Assembly: GCA_006503475.1 (NCBI GenBank)
Contig: RSEH01000214.1
Location: 20,490-84,489, forward strand
DNA: 64,000 nucleotides
Origin: Stentor roeselii
Lineage: Eukaryota > Ciliophora > Heterotrichea > Heterotrichida > Stentoridae
Direction of reading: 5' to 3'
Positions 30,668 through 40,501 of this stretch are shown here, piece after piece. The first letter of the stretch is position 1. Every line of letters begins with the position of its first letter. The translations under genes and the position numbers were made by a program. Below the pieces are notes generated by a model. It did no database searches and was not told where the DNA came from. It was given only the letters and a program-made list of their open reading frames with translations.

Positions 30668-31780
30668 CTACTTGGGCATATAGGGATAGTAATACATCGG
30701 ATTAGGTTGCATATTCGCATACATCCCATAATACTGAAAATTATTCATAATCGGTACCTGCATAGTCGGCATTCCAGGCATATTAGTCATCCCTTGCACA
30801 GTCTGCATGCCCTTCATATTCATTACCTGCATATTAGGCACACTTTGTGCGAGTGGCACAGAAGCAAACAAAAACGCGCCTTCAGGAAAGCTATTTCTTT
30901 TCTCATGAACCACAGGCAAACTGGCCTTAACAGGACTTCCATCCTTATTAACTTCCTTGAACCCAAGAAGATTGACTCCAGTATTTAAATTTTCTTTTCC
31001 TCTCACAACTTTCTGCACTTCTTTAATGCAGTCTTCACTTAACTGCTGAAAAGTTGGAATGTCTCCAGGGTATTCTTCTGCCCAGACCCGAATAAAGCCT
31101 TTGAGACTTCTGATGTATTTATTGTACTTCAAAAATAAACCTTCAGCTTGACTTGCTGAAAAAGCTTCGAATGAGGAATAAGAAGTCCACAAACAATTCA
31201 TCAAAGCTTTACTTGCTGCGTAGATTTCTTTACTGTCAATGAAAAGTCTTGTCGCTATTTCACTGGAAAAGTTCAACTTTTCCTTATTTTGATTCAAAGG
31301 CTTCAACGGCTTTTTTACTCCTAACAAGGCTTGAAGGATGTTTAAAGCTTCTTCGGTTTTATGAAGAAGGTCACTTGGACATGATTTGATTGAATTCAGA
31401 TAATTTTGAGTGAGGCAGGAAGTCAAAGTCACTGAAAATCGCATTTTTGTTTTTAAGTAGTTGTGATAAGCGATAAAGACTTGAACTAACTCGCATGACT
31501 TGTGGGAATCGATTTGGATTGAAGTTGTTGGAAACCAAGACTGGATCTGAGGGTTCGTGTTTTGGACTAAGAAGTGAATCACCATCAAAGTTCGGATTCT
31601 TGCCGCTGGTGACTTGTGATGAAGCTGTTTTAAGAACATTTCTTTTATACTGTCGAATGGAACTTCTGAAAACGTGTTGTGCATCACTTTTTAGTTATTA
31701 CTTCTTAAGTGCTTTTCTTTTGGCTTGTCGGTGTTACGACGGCCTGTCGCTTTTTTGAACGCGGTTTTGAAGGACTTCAT
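30668..31780 (-). CDS. ANTH-domain (AP180/CALM-like) endocytic adaptor, one intron
   Basis: Intron 31686-31700 (gtaataactaaaaag) restores the N terminus; spliced length 365. The opening MKSFKTAFKKATGRRN and KPKEKHLRMM is the ANTH inositol-lipid binding start (KAT...PKEKH), and the helical core continues to about 270 (ARIRTLMVIHFLVQN). The tail (about 290-365) is Met/Pro/Asn/Tyr-rich (MQVMNMKGMQTV, NPMYYYPYMPK) with no clear clathrin box or NPF. AP180/CALM proteins recruit clathrin and size vesicles at PI(4,5)P2 membranes. Without the first exon the lipid-binding lysines would be lost. Confidence 0.9.
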
Positions 31781-32249
31781 ATTTGAATTATGAATATGGA
31801 AATTTAATGTCGATCGGGTAGTTTAAACATGAGTTATGAGATGGAATGGAGAGTTTTATCATTTGAGAAAATTTTGAGATTTTGTTTGGAGCGTGATAGG
31901 GTCGGGGTTGAATTGTTGGAAAGGACTGAGATCTTTATAGAATTTACAGGAATATTGGAAGGTGTTTAAAGGTATTGAAAACAGAAGTTTAAATAGATTT
32001 TCGATGCGATTAAATGATGATGAATTTTTAAGTTTTTAAAACATCTCACTTATCATTATTATTACTTCAGGTCAGAATTATTTATAATAAAATATAGCGA
32101 TTCAAAAGCTTGAACAAGCAAAAAAGTCGATTCCAATAATACAAATTTTTTCACAAAACTCTCTAAAAATCAGTTAATTCGTAAAGAAAATATTTAAATA
32201 AATCTAAAAATCCCTCTCAAAAAAAATCCAATTAATAAATCTTAACTAA
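31781..32249. other. Intergenic
   Basis: 469 bp between the ANTH gene start and the 3' end of redox copy C. No gene or repeat recognised. Confidence 0.5.
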
Positions 32250-34391
32250 TCACATCAAAACGACCTTATTCTTCTCCAATCCAGCTTTCAAAACCATCTG
32301 ATAATAAAATCGATTAAATCCAGAAGGTCCACAAATCCAAGCCAAGTCGACTCCACCAGTAGCCTTATCACGAATCTCCTCCTGCACATCTTTCAAAGCA
32401 GAATTCGCATGAGTGACAACTTTAAACTCAAGCCAATTAACTTTTTTACAAATTTTTTCAAGTATCTCTAAAGCGAACCCATCTTTTTGATTTCTAAAGA
32501 AAGTAAAAAGCGAGAGTTTAAAACTTTTAGAAAAATCTCCAAAAGTCCTCCAAGCAAGATGCACCAAATCTATAAAAGGAACAAGTCCAGTTCCCCCAGC
32601 CAAAGCAAGGAAATCGCCATCCAAGTCATTTAAAAGTAATCCAGGTCCTAAAGGTCCCTTTAAAGCGATGGAGTCTCCAACTTTTAACTCAGCCAAATGT
32701 TCAGTCATTAATCCCTGAGGATAGACTTTATAAATAAATTTGACAAGTCCTTCTTCTCTCAGGACTTCGTCCTTCGAAGTGACTTCCAACTGCCCAGCCC
32801 ATTCAACAAGGTCAACAAAGAGACTTGAGTAGTACCTTTGAATGAGATTTGACTTTTTCTTGAAGGCAAGCATGAAATGCTTGCCAAGCCAAGAAGGTGC
32901 TTCACATTGTTTGTTCATTTGAAAGTCTTCATTTTTCAAGTAGATGATAAAAGTATTGCTGTTGAGAGGTTTCTGCTCTTTTACTTTGAAAGTCATGAAA
33001 ATCGATTTCGACTCTTTTGAAATGTTCAGGTACCCTGAAGGGTAAGGAATCCGGGCAACTGCCAATGTTTTCAGCATTGCAAAGGCCTTTGAAGAGTGGG
33101 TGTAAGGGTTGAAGTTCCCATCATAACTACTGCATCCGACCATGTACTTCCCCGCGTCTTCCCCGACGCTCTCACTGATTAAAAAGCTGCCTCCAGGGTG
33201 AGACAAGGCGAAATGTTTCACATCAACCACCAAGTCATCAGCAAACATGAGCGCTTTTCCCGCTTTTACCATTTCAAGAGCTTTAAAATGAGTCATTTCA
33301 GGCAAAGACGTCTTAGGCAGTGCCATGCGGCCCCAAAAGAACCTCTGAAGAATTTCAAGGACTACGAAAAACAAGACATTCAAGACAAAGCCAAGTATTA
33401 TCAAGGCCTTGCCCTTGGAACCATACAAGTCCCACCCGACCCAACAGTTATAAAGTCCAGTCACAAATAAAGAATACCCCACAAACTTATGAGCCCTGTT
33501 CATTAAAACCATCATCGAGGTGTTTTTCGTGAAAATCTTAAAGTAAGAACTCGCCATTCCAAATACAACCTGCCCAACGACCAACGATGCAAGAATCATT
33601 CCAACTCTAGAATGCAAAAAAGTCTCATCACTGATAGAATCATAAGGAAACTGCCCTTCTTTAAACAACTGAGCCGAAGTGATAATCGTTGACAGAGAAG
33701 TAAACAAAAGACACAAGAAATGAACGTAAAACCACCACCAGTGCTGTTTGAAGTACCTGGCGACTCCAATTCCTAAAGTAGCTGAGCAGGCCCAAGCCAT
33801 ACTCATTAAAATTCCGTGTTGCTCTTGATCAGCGCTTGATGACTGGAAGTACATGTTTCCTGAAGACGTTGCCCAGGTGAAAGTAGCTGAGTCTTTATAA
33901 GGATTACCGAAGTCTGAATGTTCATGCCACCCTGCTCGGTTGTCCAGGTAGCCCCAGCAGATCTGCGAGTGAACGTCAAGGACAATGTCTTGGTCGAACT
34001 CGTCATTTGTTTGAAGTTTTCTTTTCATCTCGGCGACTAGACCTGTTGCGCTGTCGTAACTCGAAGAGACCAACTCGTAGTCAGAAGAGCCGCCTTCTGC
34101 TTTGTCTGTTTTAGGGCTTCGGTGATTTCGTGACCAGTAGTCTTCGATTGTCACTGATTTGGAATCGGTGAAGGCGGCAAACATGTCGCAGTTTGTCATC
34201 GTTTTACGAAGACCTACTGAACAGTAGCCTTTGGAAATTTTGCACTGTTTAGATGGTACTTTTAAGGTTATTTTTATTTCTTGAGATGAAGTGTCGATGT
34301 CCCAACCCATCGTCATTACCTGGTCGAGTTTTTGCTCGAGGTAGACTGAGAGGACTGGGGAAAGAAGAAGAATTTTGACCAATGATTTCAT
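32250..34391 (-). CDS. DOMON - cytochrome b561 - cytochrome b5 - FNR redox fusion, copy C
   Basis: The frame is open from ATG 34391 to the stop, but homology with copies B and D shows two stop-free introns, 34245-34259 (gtaccatctaaacag) and 33893-33907 (gtaatccttataaag); spliced length 703. Signal peptide 1-16; DOMON about 17-170 (MTMGWDID, TMTNCDMF, ICWGYLD); b561 histidines near 182, 214, 250 and 291 (HGILM, YVHFL, HSRVGM, RAHKFVGY); b5 ligands near 388 and 421 (SHPGG, YTHSSKAF); reductase with RYYSS near 509, GPLGPG, GGTGLVPF near 589 and WICGPSGF near the end. Ends KVVLM, lacking the C-terminal aromatic of plant FNR. If unspliced the protein would carry two five-residue insertions. Confidence 0.9.
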   Translation of the reverse strand: MKSLVKILLLSPVLSVYLEQKLDQVMTMGWDIDTSSQEIKITLKVPSKQCKISKGYCSVGLRKTMTNCDMFAAFTDSKSVTIEDYWSRNHRSPKTDKAEGGSSDYELVSSSYDSATGLVAEMKRKLQTNDEFDQDIVLDVHSQICWGYLDNRAGWHEHSDFGNPYKDSATFTWATSSGNMYFQSSSADQEQHGILMSMAWACSATLGIGVARYFKQHWWWFYVHFLCLLFTSLSTIITSAQLFKEGQFPYDSISDETFLHSRVGMILASLVVGQVVFGMASSYFKIFTKNTSMMVLMNRAHKFVGYSLFVTGLYNCWVGWDLYGSKGKALIILGFVLNVLFFVVLEILQRFFWGRMALPKTSLPEMTHFKALEMVKAGKALMFADDLVVDVKHFALSHPGGSFLISESVGEDAGKYMVGCSSYDGNFNPYTHSSKAFAMLKTLAVARIPYPSGYLNISKESKSIFMTFKVKEQKPLNSNTFIIYLKNEDFQMNKQCEAPSWLGKHFMLAFKKKSNLIQRYYSSLFVDLVEWAGQLEVTSKDEVLREEGLVKFIYKVYPQGLMTEHLAELKVGDSIALKGPLGPGLLLNDLDGDFLALAGGTGLVPFIDLVHLAWRTFGDFSKSFKLSLFTFFRNQKDGFALEILEKICKKVNWLEFKVVTHANSALKDVQEEIRDKATGGVDLAWICGPSGFNRFYYQMVLKAGLEKNKVVLM

Positions 34392-34514
34392 TTTTTACTA
34401 GATTTTTGAACTAGTTTGAATATGTCTGAAATTTTATTGTTTTGGTTGAAATTGAGATAGAATTGGAAGTTTAATGATCAATTTTTGAATCTTCACAAGA
34501 ATATCACGAAGAAT

Positions 34515-34613
34515 TATGTTGATTATTTTGAACATTTAGATATATGTTGATTATTTAAAACATTGAGAAATATGTTGATTTTTTAAACATTTAGAAATTT
34601 TTTATGTTGATAA
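34515..34613. repeat. Degenerate tandem repeat, about 33-bp unit
   Basis: Between redox copies C and D, a unit resembling tatgttgattatttaaacat recurs three times and starts a fourth. The unit is AT-rich and may be a small minisatellite. Confidence 0.6.
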
Positions 34614-34654
34614 TTAACTACTCAGTCATTCTAAAGACTGTAAAAACTAACCTA

Positions 34655-36847
34655 TTACAATAGGACTATCTTAGATTTCACAATTCCATTGTCTATCAGA
34701 AGGTTGTTATAAGATCTGTTAAATCCAGAAGGTCCACAAATCCAAGCCAAGTCAAATCCTTCTTTAGCCTCAGCTCTGATATCCTCTCTAATATTTTTCT
34801 TATTCGGGTCCTCATCACTGACAAGTCTGAATTGTAGCCACGGGCAAGATTCAGCCATTTTATGTAAAATTTCAATTGCGAAGCCGTCTTTCGAAGTTCT
34901 GAAAAATGCAAAAAGTCTCAGTCTAAATTTATCAGTTTTTGAACCATAAGCCTTCCAAGCCATATAAACCAAGTCCAAGAAAGGAACTAGTCCAGTACCT
35001 CCACCAAGTGCAAGATAATTTCCATTCAAACTGCTCATCAACAGGCCAGGTCCCAGGGGTCCTCGAAGTAAAACACTTTCATTTTCACTGAGAGAAGAAA
35101 GATGATTTGTCATCTTGCCTCCTGGATAGACTTTATAGATAAACTTGACAAGTCCATCATCAGTGATCTCCTCTCTTTTAGATAGAATGTTCAGTTCTTT
35201 TTCCCATTGAAAGAGGTCGACAAAGAGGCTTGAGTAGTAGCGCTTCACGTAGCCGATTCTTTTCTTTAGACCTATTTTCTTTCTGTATGAAATCATGAAG
35301 TGCTTTCCGAGCCACTCTGGAGAATTGCAAATGTTGCTCATTTTAAAGTTCGGGTGGCTGAAGTAAATTACACTGGTGTGCTCGTTTAACTTCACTTGCT
35401 TTATCATTGAAAATTTTATGAATACATGGTCTTTTGAGTCAGTACTTGAAAAGTAACCTTCTGGAGTTTTTATTCTTCCGATTGCTAAAGTTTTTAACAT
35501 TGAGAATGCTTTTTCTGAGTGAGCGTAAGGGTTTAAGTCTGCTCCATAGCTGCTGCATCCAACCATGTACTTCCCAGTATCTTCTCCAATACTTTCCTTG
35601 ACCATATACGATCCTCCAGGATGACTGACAATAAAATGTCCGACATTAATAACAAGTTCATCTGCAAACATAAGTTGTTTCCCATCATTGATCATATCCA
35701 TGACCTGCAGATGAGTATATTCAGGTAAATTCTTCTTAGGCAGAGTGATTTTATTCCACCAAAACACCTGCACAATCTCTAAAACTCCGAAGAAAAGAAC
35801 ATTCAAAATAAATCCTATAGTAATCAAAGCCCTTCCCATAGATCCATACAAGTCCCATCCAATCCAACAGTTATAAAGTCCCGCGATGAACAAAGCATAC
35901 CCAACAGCTCGATGTGCTCTATTAAACATAAGAGTCGCATGAGTATTTTTCGTAAATATCTTAAAATACGACGTGCAAAAGCCAAACATAACTTGTCCGA
36001 TGACCAAAGAAGCAAGACACATTCCGACTCGTGAATGTAAAAAAGTATCGTCACTTATTGTCTCATATGGAAACTGACCGTCTTTGAATAGGTCTGCTGA
36101 TGTGATGATTGTTGCAAGAGAGGAAAACATTAAACATATGAAATGAACGTAAAACCACCACCATCGTTCTTTGAAGTATCTGGCAGCTGCTATTCCGATC
36201 GTTGCTGAGAGTGCCCAGGCGACGCTCATAAGAATACCGTGTTTCTTTTTTTCGTCGCTTGATTTCTCGAAGTACATCTTGGACTCACTTGTTGCCCATG
36301 CAAATGTTGCTGAATCTGGCTAGAAATTACCGTAGTCCGAATGTTCTACCCAAAGTCGGTTTGCTCTTTTTGAAGAAGGGTCTAAGTCGATGTAGCCCCA
36401 GCAGATTTGTGACCGGATATCAGGATAAATTTGCTGATCCCATTTATCAGAAGTTTTCAATTTTCTAGTGAAAGTGATATCGATATCCCCATTAGAGTCT
36501 ATATGACTGCCGGTAGATGTAATAGTATAATCATTCTCACCTCCTTCAGCTGCATCAGTCTTGGGAGTTCCATGGTCACGGGACCAGTAGTCTTGAATAG
36601 TCACCACTTTATCCTTATCAACTAAAGCGGCAAACATGTCGCAGTCAGTCATTGTTTTTCTGAGGCCCACCGAACAATACCCCAGACCAATTTGGCACTA
36701 AATAAAGATCACCTTTAAAGTAATACTGATTTCTTGATTAACCTCGTCGATATCCCAGCCCATAGTCATGACACTATCGAGTTGTTGTTCAAGGTAGATT
36801 GAGTAACTCCCTGATAAAAGTAGGAATAACGCCAGATGTGAGGTCAT
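34655..36847 (-). CDS. DOMON - cytochrome b561 - cytochrome b5 - FNR redox fusion, copy D
   Basis: Introns 36698-36712 (gtgatctttatttag, the only GTG donor found) and 36316-36330 (gtaatttctagccag) give 720 residues from the ATG at 36847 (MTSHLALFLLLSGSYS, signal peptide). Same order as copy C and most similar to it: MTMGWDID, TMTDCDMF, ICWGYID in DOMON; HGILM, YVHFI, HSRVGM and RAHRAVGY in b561; SHPGG and YAHSEKAF in b5; RYYSS, GPLGPG, GGTGLVPF and WICGPSGF in the reductase. It is slightly longer through an insertion in the DOMON region (DPSSKRANRL) and a basic insertion (KKIGLKKRIGYVK) just before the FAD motif. Confidence 0.9.
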
Positions 36848-37359
36848 ATTTATATACTGGAAAAATGGCCGAATATTTTGATGAATTTTTAGATTTTTTG
36901 AACTTTTCTGGCTTTGGATTCTTTTTTTAAGACATTTTCCATGGGTTTAATTTTTGGGAATGATAGGAATAGGTGAATAATGAGTGGATTTTGATTGGGA
37001 AGTACTGGTGAGGATCGTAATTTGATTTGGATTCATGCAAAGTTGTATGATTCTGATTGAAAAAAAGGAATTTTATTTAAACTAAAAAGATATGAGTTTG
37101 AGTTATTTCATCAATAAGATTATTAGGATTATATTCAACAAGAATTCAATTAGATGAATGGAAAAGTTCATTTTAGATACACTTAGTTTTGAATAATGGT
37201 AGCCAAATTGAATAACTTCTTTAAGATAGGGTTAAATTAAAGTAAACTTCAACAATAGGAATGTTTAGTTTTAGGTCTAAAAATAACAAAATCAAAGATC
37301 TCAAACGATCAAACAACAAATCAAAAAAATAACTAAAAAATTTTAACTTATTATAAAGA
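36848..37359. other. Intergenic
   Basis: About 510 bp of AT-rich flank upstream of copy D; no gene seen. Confidence 0.4.
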
Positions 37360-38300
37360 AAAATATTGTCTCCTGTACATATTCATGAATAAAAACCCTT
37401 CGATATATTTATTTAGGCCAGCAAGTTCACAAACCCAACCAATACTCAATCCTAAAACTTATTGTAACCTTATAACCCGTTACTTTATATTAAATTTTTG
37501 AGTAAGAAGTTCTTATATTTAACCATTTTCTGCTTTTAGCTAATCCAAAAGATATCAGATGTGAAATCATTACATCGAAAAAAGGGATAAAGTTTGAGAA
37601 TTAATTAATTATCATGTGTCCTAAAGTCTTCCGAGCTTTGTAAGCAGATCTATGAAAACAATAAGCTGCTTCAGTAAGTTTAAATTTGACTTTCAGAGAC
37701 TTCTGAGGCAGTGCAAGGACTATATTAAGAAGCCCTCTAGTCAATAAGCTGAATCTAAGTTTAAGCATTCAAATACTTACTCGTCTTTCCTTTTGGATGG
37801 ACTTTGTAGATGAACTTAACCATCCATTCAGTTTTCGTCGTTTTCAAATCGCTGATTTCAATCAGCTTTGAATTTTAATATATCTACAAAGAAATTGAAT
37901 TAGTTTCTGTTCATATCACTTATTTTGTTGTGGGTTAAAGTTTTCTCATATACTACCTGAAAATTCTTTGCCAAAATAAAGGATTTGTATTACTTCTATT
38001 AAATTTGATATCCCTATTACTTAAACATCTTGCTGTTGAAAAGTATTTTATGTTCTTGCTTCACAATTTCAATATCATAAACAATGGTCTTTCTACAGCT
38101 GTAAAGTAATCTTAAGAACACTAATCCTTTCGATTGCCATTTTTCACCATTGAAAAACTTTTTTTATGTGCATGAGGATGAAAGTCTTATAAAATACTAC
38201 TCTACTTATCATGCACTTTCCAGCATCTTCTCGATTCAATTTATTTAAAATAAATCCTTCTTCTTGAAAAAGTTCAAGATCCTAAATTAGTTCTCATTTC
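37360..38300 (-). pseudogene. Decayed fifth copy of the redox fusion (b5/FNR part)
   Basis: Several stretches keep the order of the 3' half of copies C/D but with stops and gaps throughout. 37414-37450 aligns with the CGPSGFNR region (ttcacaaacccaacc against tccacaaatccaagcc). 37788-37830 aligns with the VYPGGKMTN region (ggatggactttgtagatgaactta against ggatagactttatagataaacttg in D). 38195-38260 aligns with the GEDAGKYMVGCSS/HPGG region (catgcactttccagcatcttctc against catgtacttcccagtatcttctc). The DOMON and b561 parts are not detectable. I judge it a relic of an ancient tandem copy. Confidence 0.75.
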
Positions 38301-38655
38301 AAACACAATAATTCCTTGAATGTTTTTGGGCGAAATAGAATCAATAATAATAACCATTGAGACTTTCAATAATTATAAGATTATCTTTGTCATTATTTTA
38401 AAAATCACCTTTCTGCCCATTCTAGAATTTTTATTGAATTTAGCTTCAGGAGAAGAAATAAGAAAATGTGTGAGAAATCAAGAAGACCAAAACGAATATA
38501 TTCGACATATAAAAGAAGATATAAGATTTCTATATATTTAGTTGATTTTATCTAAAATAATCGAGATTGCTGAGTGAATCTAAATTACCATCAAATCATA
38601 ATAAACATCTACTTAATCTTCCCCTTCAAATAAAATTACAGTACCCATTATCTAC
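38301..38655. other. Intergenic
   Basis: 355 bp. A 73-codon open frame at 38320-38541 is hydrophobic and AT-driven with no recognisable content; not called. Confidence 0.45.
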
Positions 38656-40458
38656 TTAATTACTTAATTTACTTTTCCTTACAGAAAATTTCATAAGAGC
38701 CAAAGAAGCCAATCTCACTCCAACAGAGATCATAGAGACAATTAAAATACTAGTACTTTCACTCAACTTAACATCAAAGTCATCAAGAGGTGTGCAATCC
38801 GTTCCCGAACTTTTCGAGCCAGGAGGATAACAATCTTTAATAGTCATAGTGCTATACTGATTCTTCATCATAGCTTGAAACAAATAATAAAAAGGCGAGC
38901 AGTACTTTGCCCATTTAAACGAATCCGGTAAAGTCCCACTTCGATAAAACCCAGCAAAATACATAAACGGAAAAAGGACTCCAGAAGTAGAAGCCAAGGC
39001 AAGTTCAAACTTATCAGTAGAACATCCACAAAGCATCCCCATGGACCCTCCAAGATAAAGACACAAAAAGACAATCAAGTAAAACTTAATAACCACATCA
39101 GCTCCAGAATCATTAAGTCCAACAGCCCAGTAAATAATAGAACAGTACCCAACAGTCATGATCAAATCAAAAATCAAATCATTTAAATTCTGTGCAATAA
39201 AATAAGGAATAATTCCATAAGTGTTAGACTGATACTCTTTCGTCATAATATTCTTCATGCTAGGAAAAGCAAGAACACATGATAAAATATTGCAAAAAGT
39301 CATGCAAGCCATAGTGAAAAACAAGAATCCAGTTCTATTTGTTTGTGCTTTTATCTCTTTAGTCCCCATGTCCCAGTAAAAAATAAGCTGCATTCCGGCG
39401 ATGGAAAAAACAACGATGATCCTCATCCCTCCAATCATGAAGTTCCTTCTAACTCTCTGCATGCTGCGGGCGAATAAAAGAAAAAGTTGAATAAAAAAAC
39501 CTGCAGTGACCAGATGTGTTCCTTGAATGGAATCACTGATAAAGTCCCCAGAAGTGTAATTTAATTTTTGAAGTTCAACTAATTTCGAGCTGGTGTTTTT
39601 TTCATCATTTGTCAATTCGCGACTGTTTTTCACATAAAGAACTTCCATGAAATAATCTGCAGGATTCGTGAATCTCGGGCATTCAAAACCTGCCTTCGCA
39701 AAAAAACCGACACTGTTCTTCGCTGGTCCATGATAAGCGACTTGTCCATCACTTAGAAGCATTAACTTGTCAAATAAATGAAAAATATCACTACTCGGTT
39801 GATGAATGGTGCTGATGACTGTCTTGCCTTCAAGTGCCTGGGTGTTAAGTATTTTCATTAAAACCAGAGCTGTGTAGCTATCAAGTCCTGAAGTAGGTTC
39901 ATCTAAAAAAAGCACACTCGGGTCAGTGATCAACTCAATCCCAATAGACGTTCTTTTCTTTTCACCTCCTGAAATTCCTTTAAGATAAGGTCCCCCGATG
40001 TAGGTATTTTTACAGTTTTCTAGTTTAAGTAATTCAATCATTTTCAGAACTTTTAACTTCTTGTCAGGATGATTCGTTTTCAACCGTGCAGCGAATAATA
40101 AACATTCGAAGACTGTCATGCTTTCTATCAAATTGTCTTCTTGGGTCACGTAGCCGATGTGTTGTGAGAAGAAACTTGATGAGGGAAGAGAGGAGTTCAC
40201 TAGTATCTGCCCTGTTATTGATGTTTTCGAGGTGTTCACCAGCCTGTTGCTTAAAATGTTGAGAAGAGTTGATTTTCCAGCACCTGAAGACCCCATTATT
40301 ACCAGAAACTCTCCGTGTCGCACGTGGCCTGAGACATTTTTTAAGATTTCTCGGGTTTCAAATTTTGTTTTTAATGTGCAGGTCAGGTTTTTCCAAGAAA
40401 TGTCGACTTTCGCTGGCGAGGTGAAACTTTCATCAACAAGTTTAGTGAAATCAGCCAT
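38656..40458 (-). CDS. ABCG (White) half-transporter
   Basis: 600 residues in the ABCG order, ATPase first: Walker A GSSGAGKST near 57, signature GISGGEKKRTS near 165, Walker B VLFLDEPTSGLD near 182, H-loop STIHQPSSD near 215; then about six membrane helices from about 330 with the family NPADYF linker near 270. Half-transporters dimerise to export lipids, sterols or drugs; substrate unknown. All ATPase motifs are intact. Start is 43 bp from the divergent TBCK gene. Confidence 0.95.
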   Translation of the reverse strand: MADFTKLVDESFTSPAKVDISWKNLTCTLKTKFETREILKNVSGHVRHGEFLVIMGSSGAGKSTLLNILSNRLVNTSKTSITGQILVNSSLPSSSFFSQHIGYVTQEDNLIESMTVFECLLFAARLKTNHPDKKLKVLKMIELLKLENCKNTYIGGPYLKGISGGEKKRTSIGIELITDPSVLFLDEPTSGLDSYTALVLMKILNTQALEGKTVISTIHQPSSDIFHLFDKLMLLSDGQVAYHGPAKNSVGFFAKAGFECPRFTNPADYFMEVLYVKNSRELTNDEKNTSSKLVELQKLNYTSGDFISDSIQGTHLVTAGFFIQLFLLFARSMQRVRRNFMIGGMRIIVVFSIAGMQLIFYWDMGTKEIKAQTNRTGFLFFTMACMTFCNILSCVLAFPSMKNIMTKEYQSNTYGIIPYFIAQNLNDLIFDLIMTVGYCSIIYWAVGLNDSGADVVIKFYLIVFLCLYLGGSMGMLCGCSTDKFELALASTSGVLFPFMYFAGFYRSGTLPDSFKWAKYCSPFYYLFQAMMKNQYSTMTIKDCYPPGSKSSGTDCTPLDDFDVKLSESTSILIVSMISVGVRLASLALMKFSVRKSKLSN

Positions 40459-40501
40459 TTATACTGATGTTTTAATTGGAAGATTTTATTATCTTTAGAA
40501 A

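Noticed and set aside
38320-38541. 73-codon plus frame next to the redox relic
   Set aside because: Overlaps the end of decayed sequence, low complexity, no homology seen.
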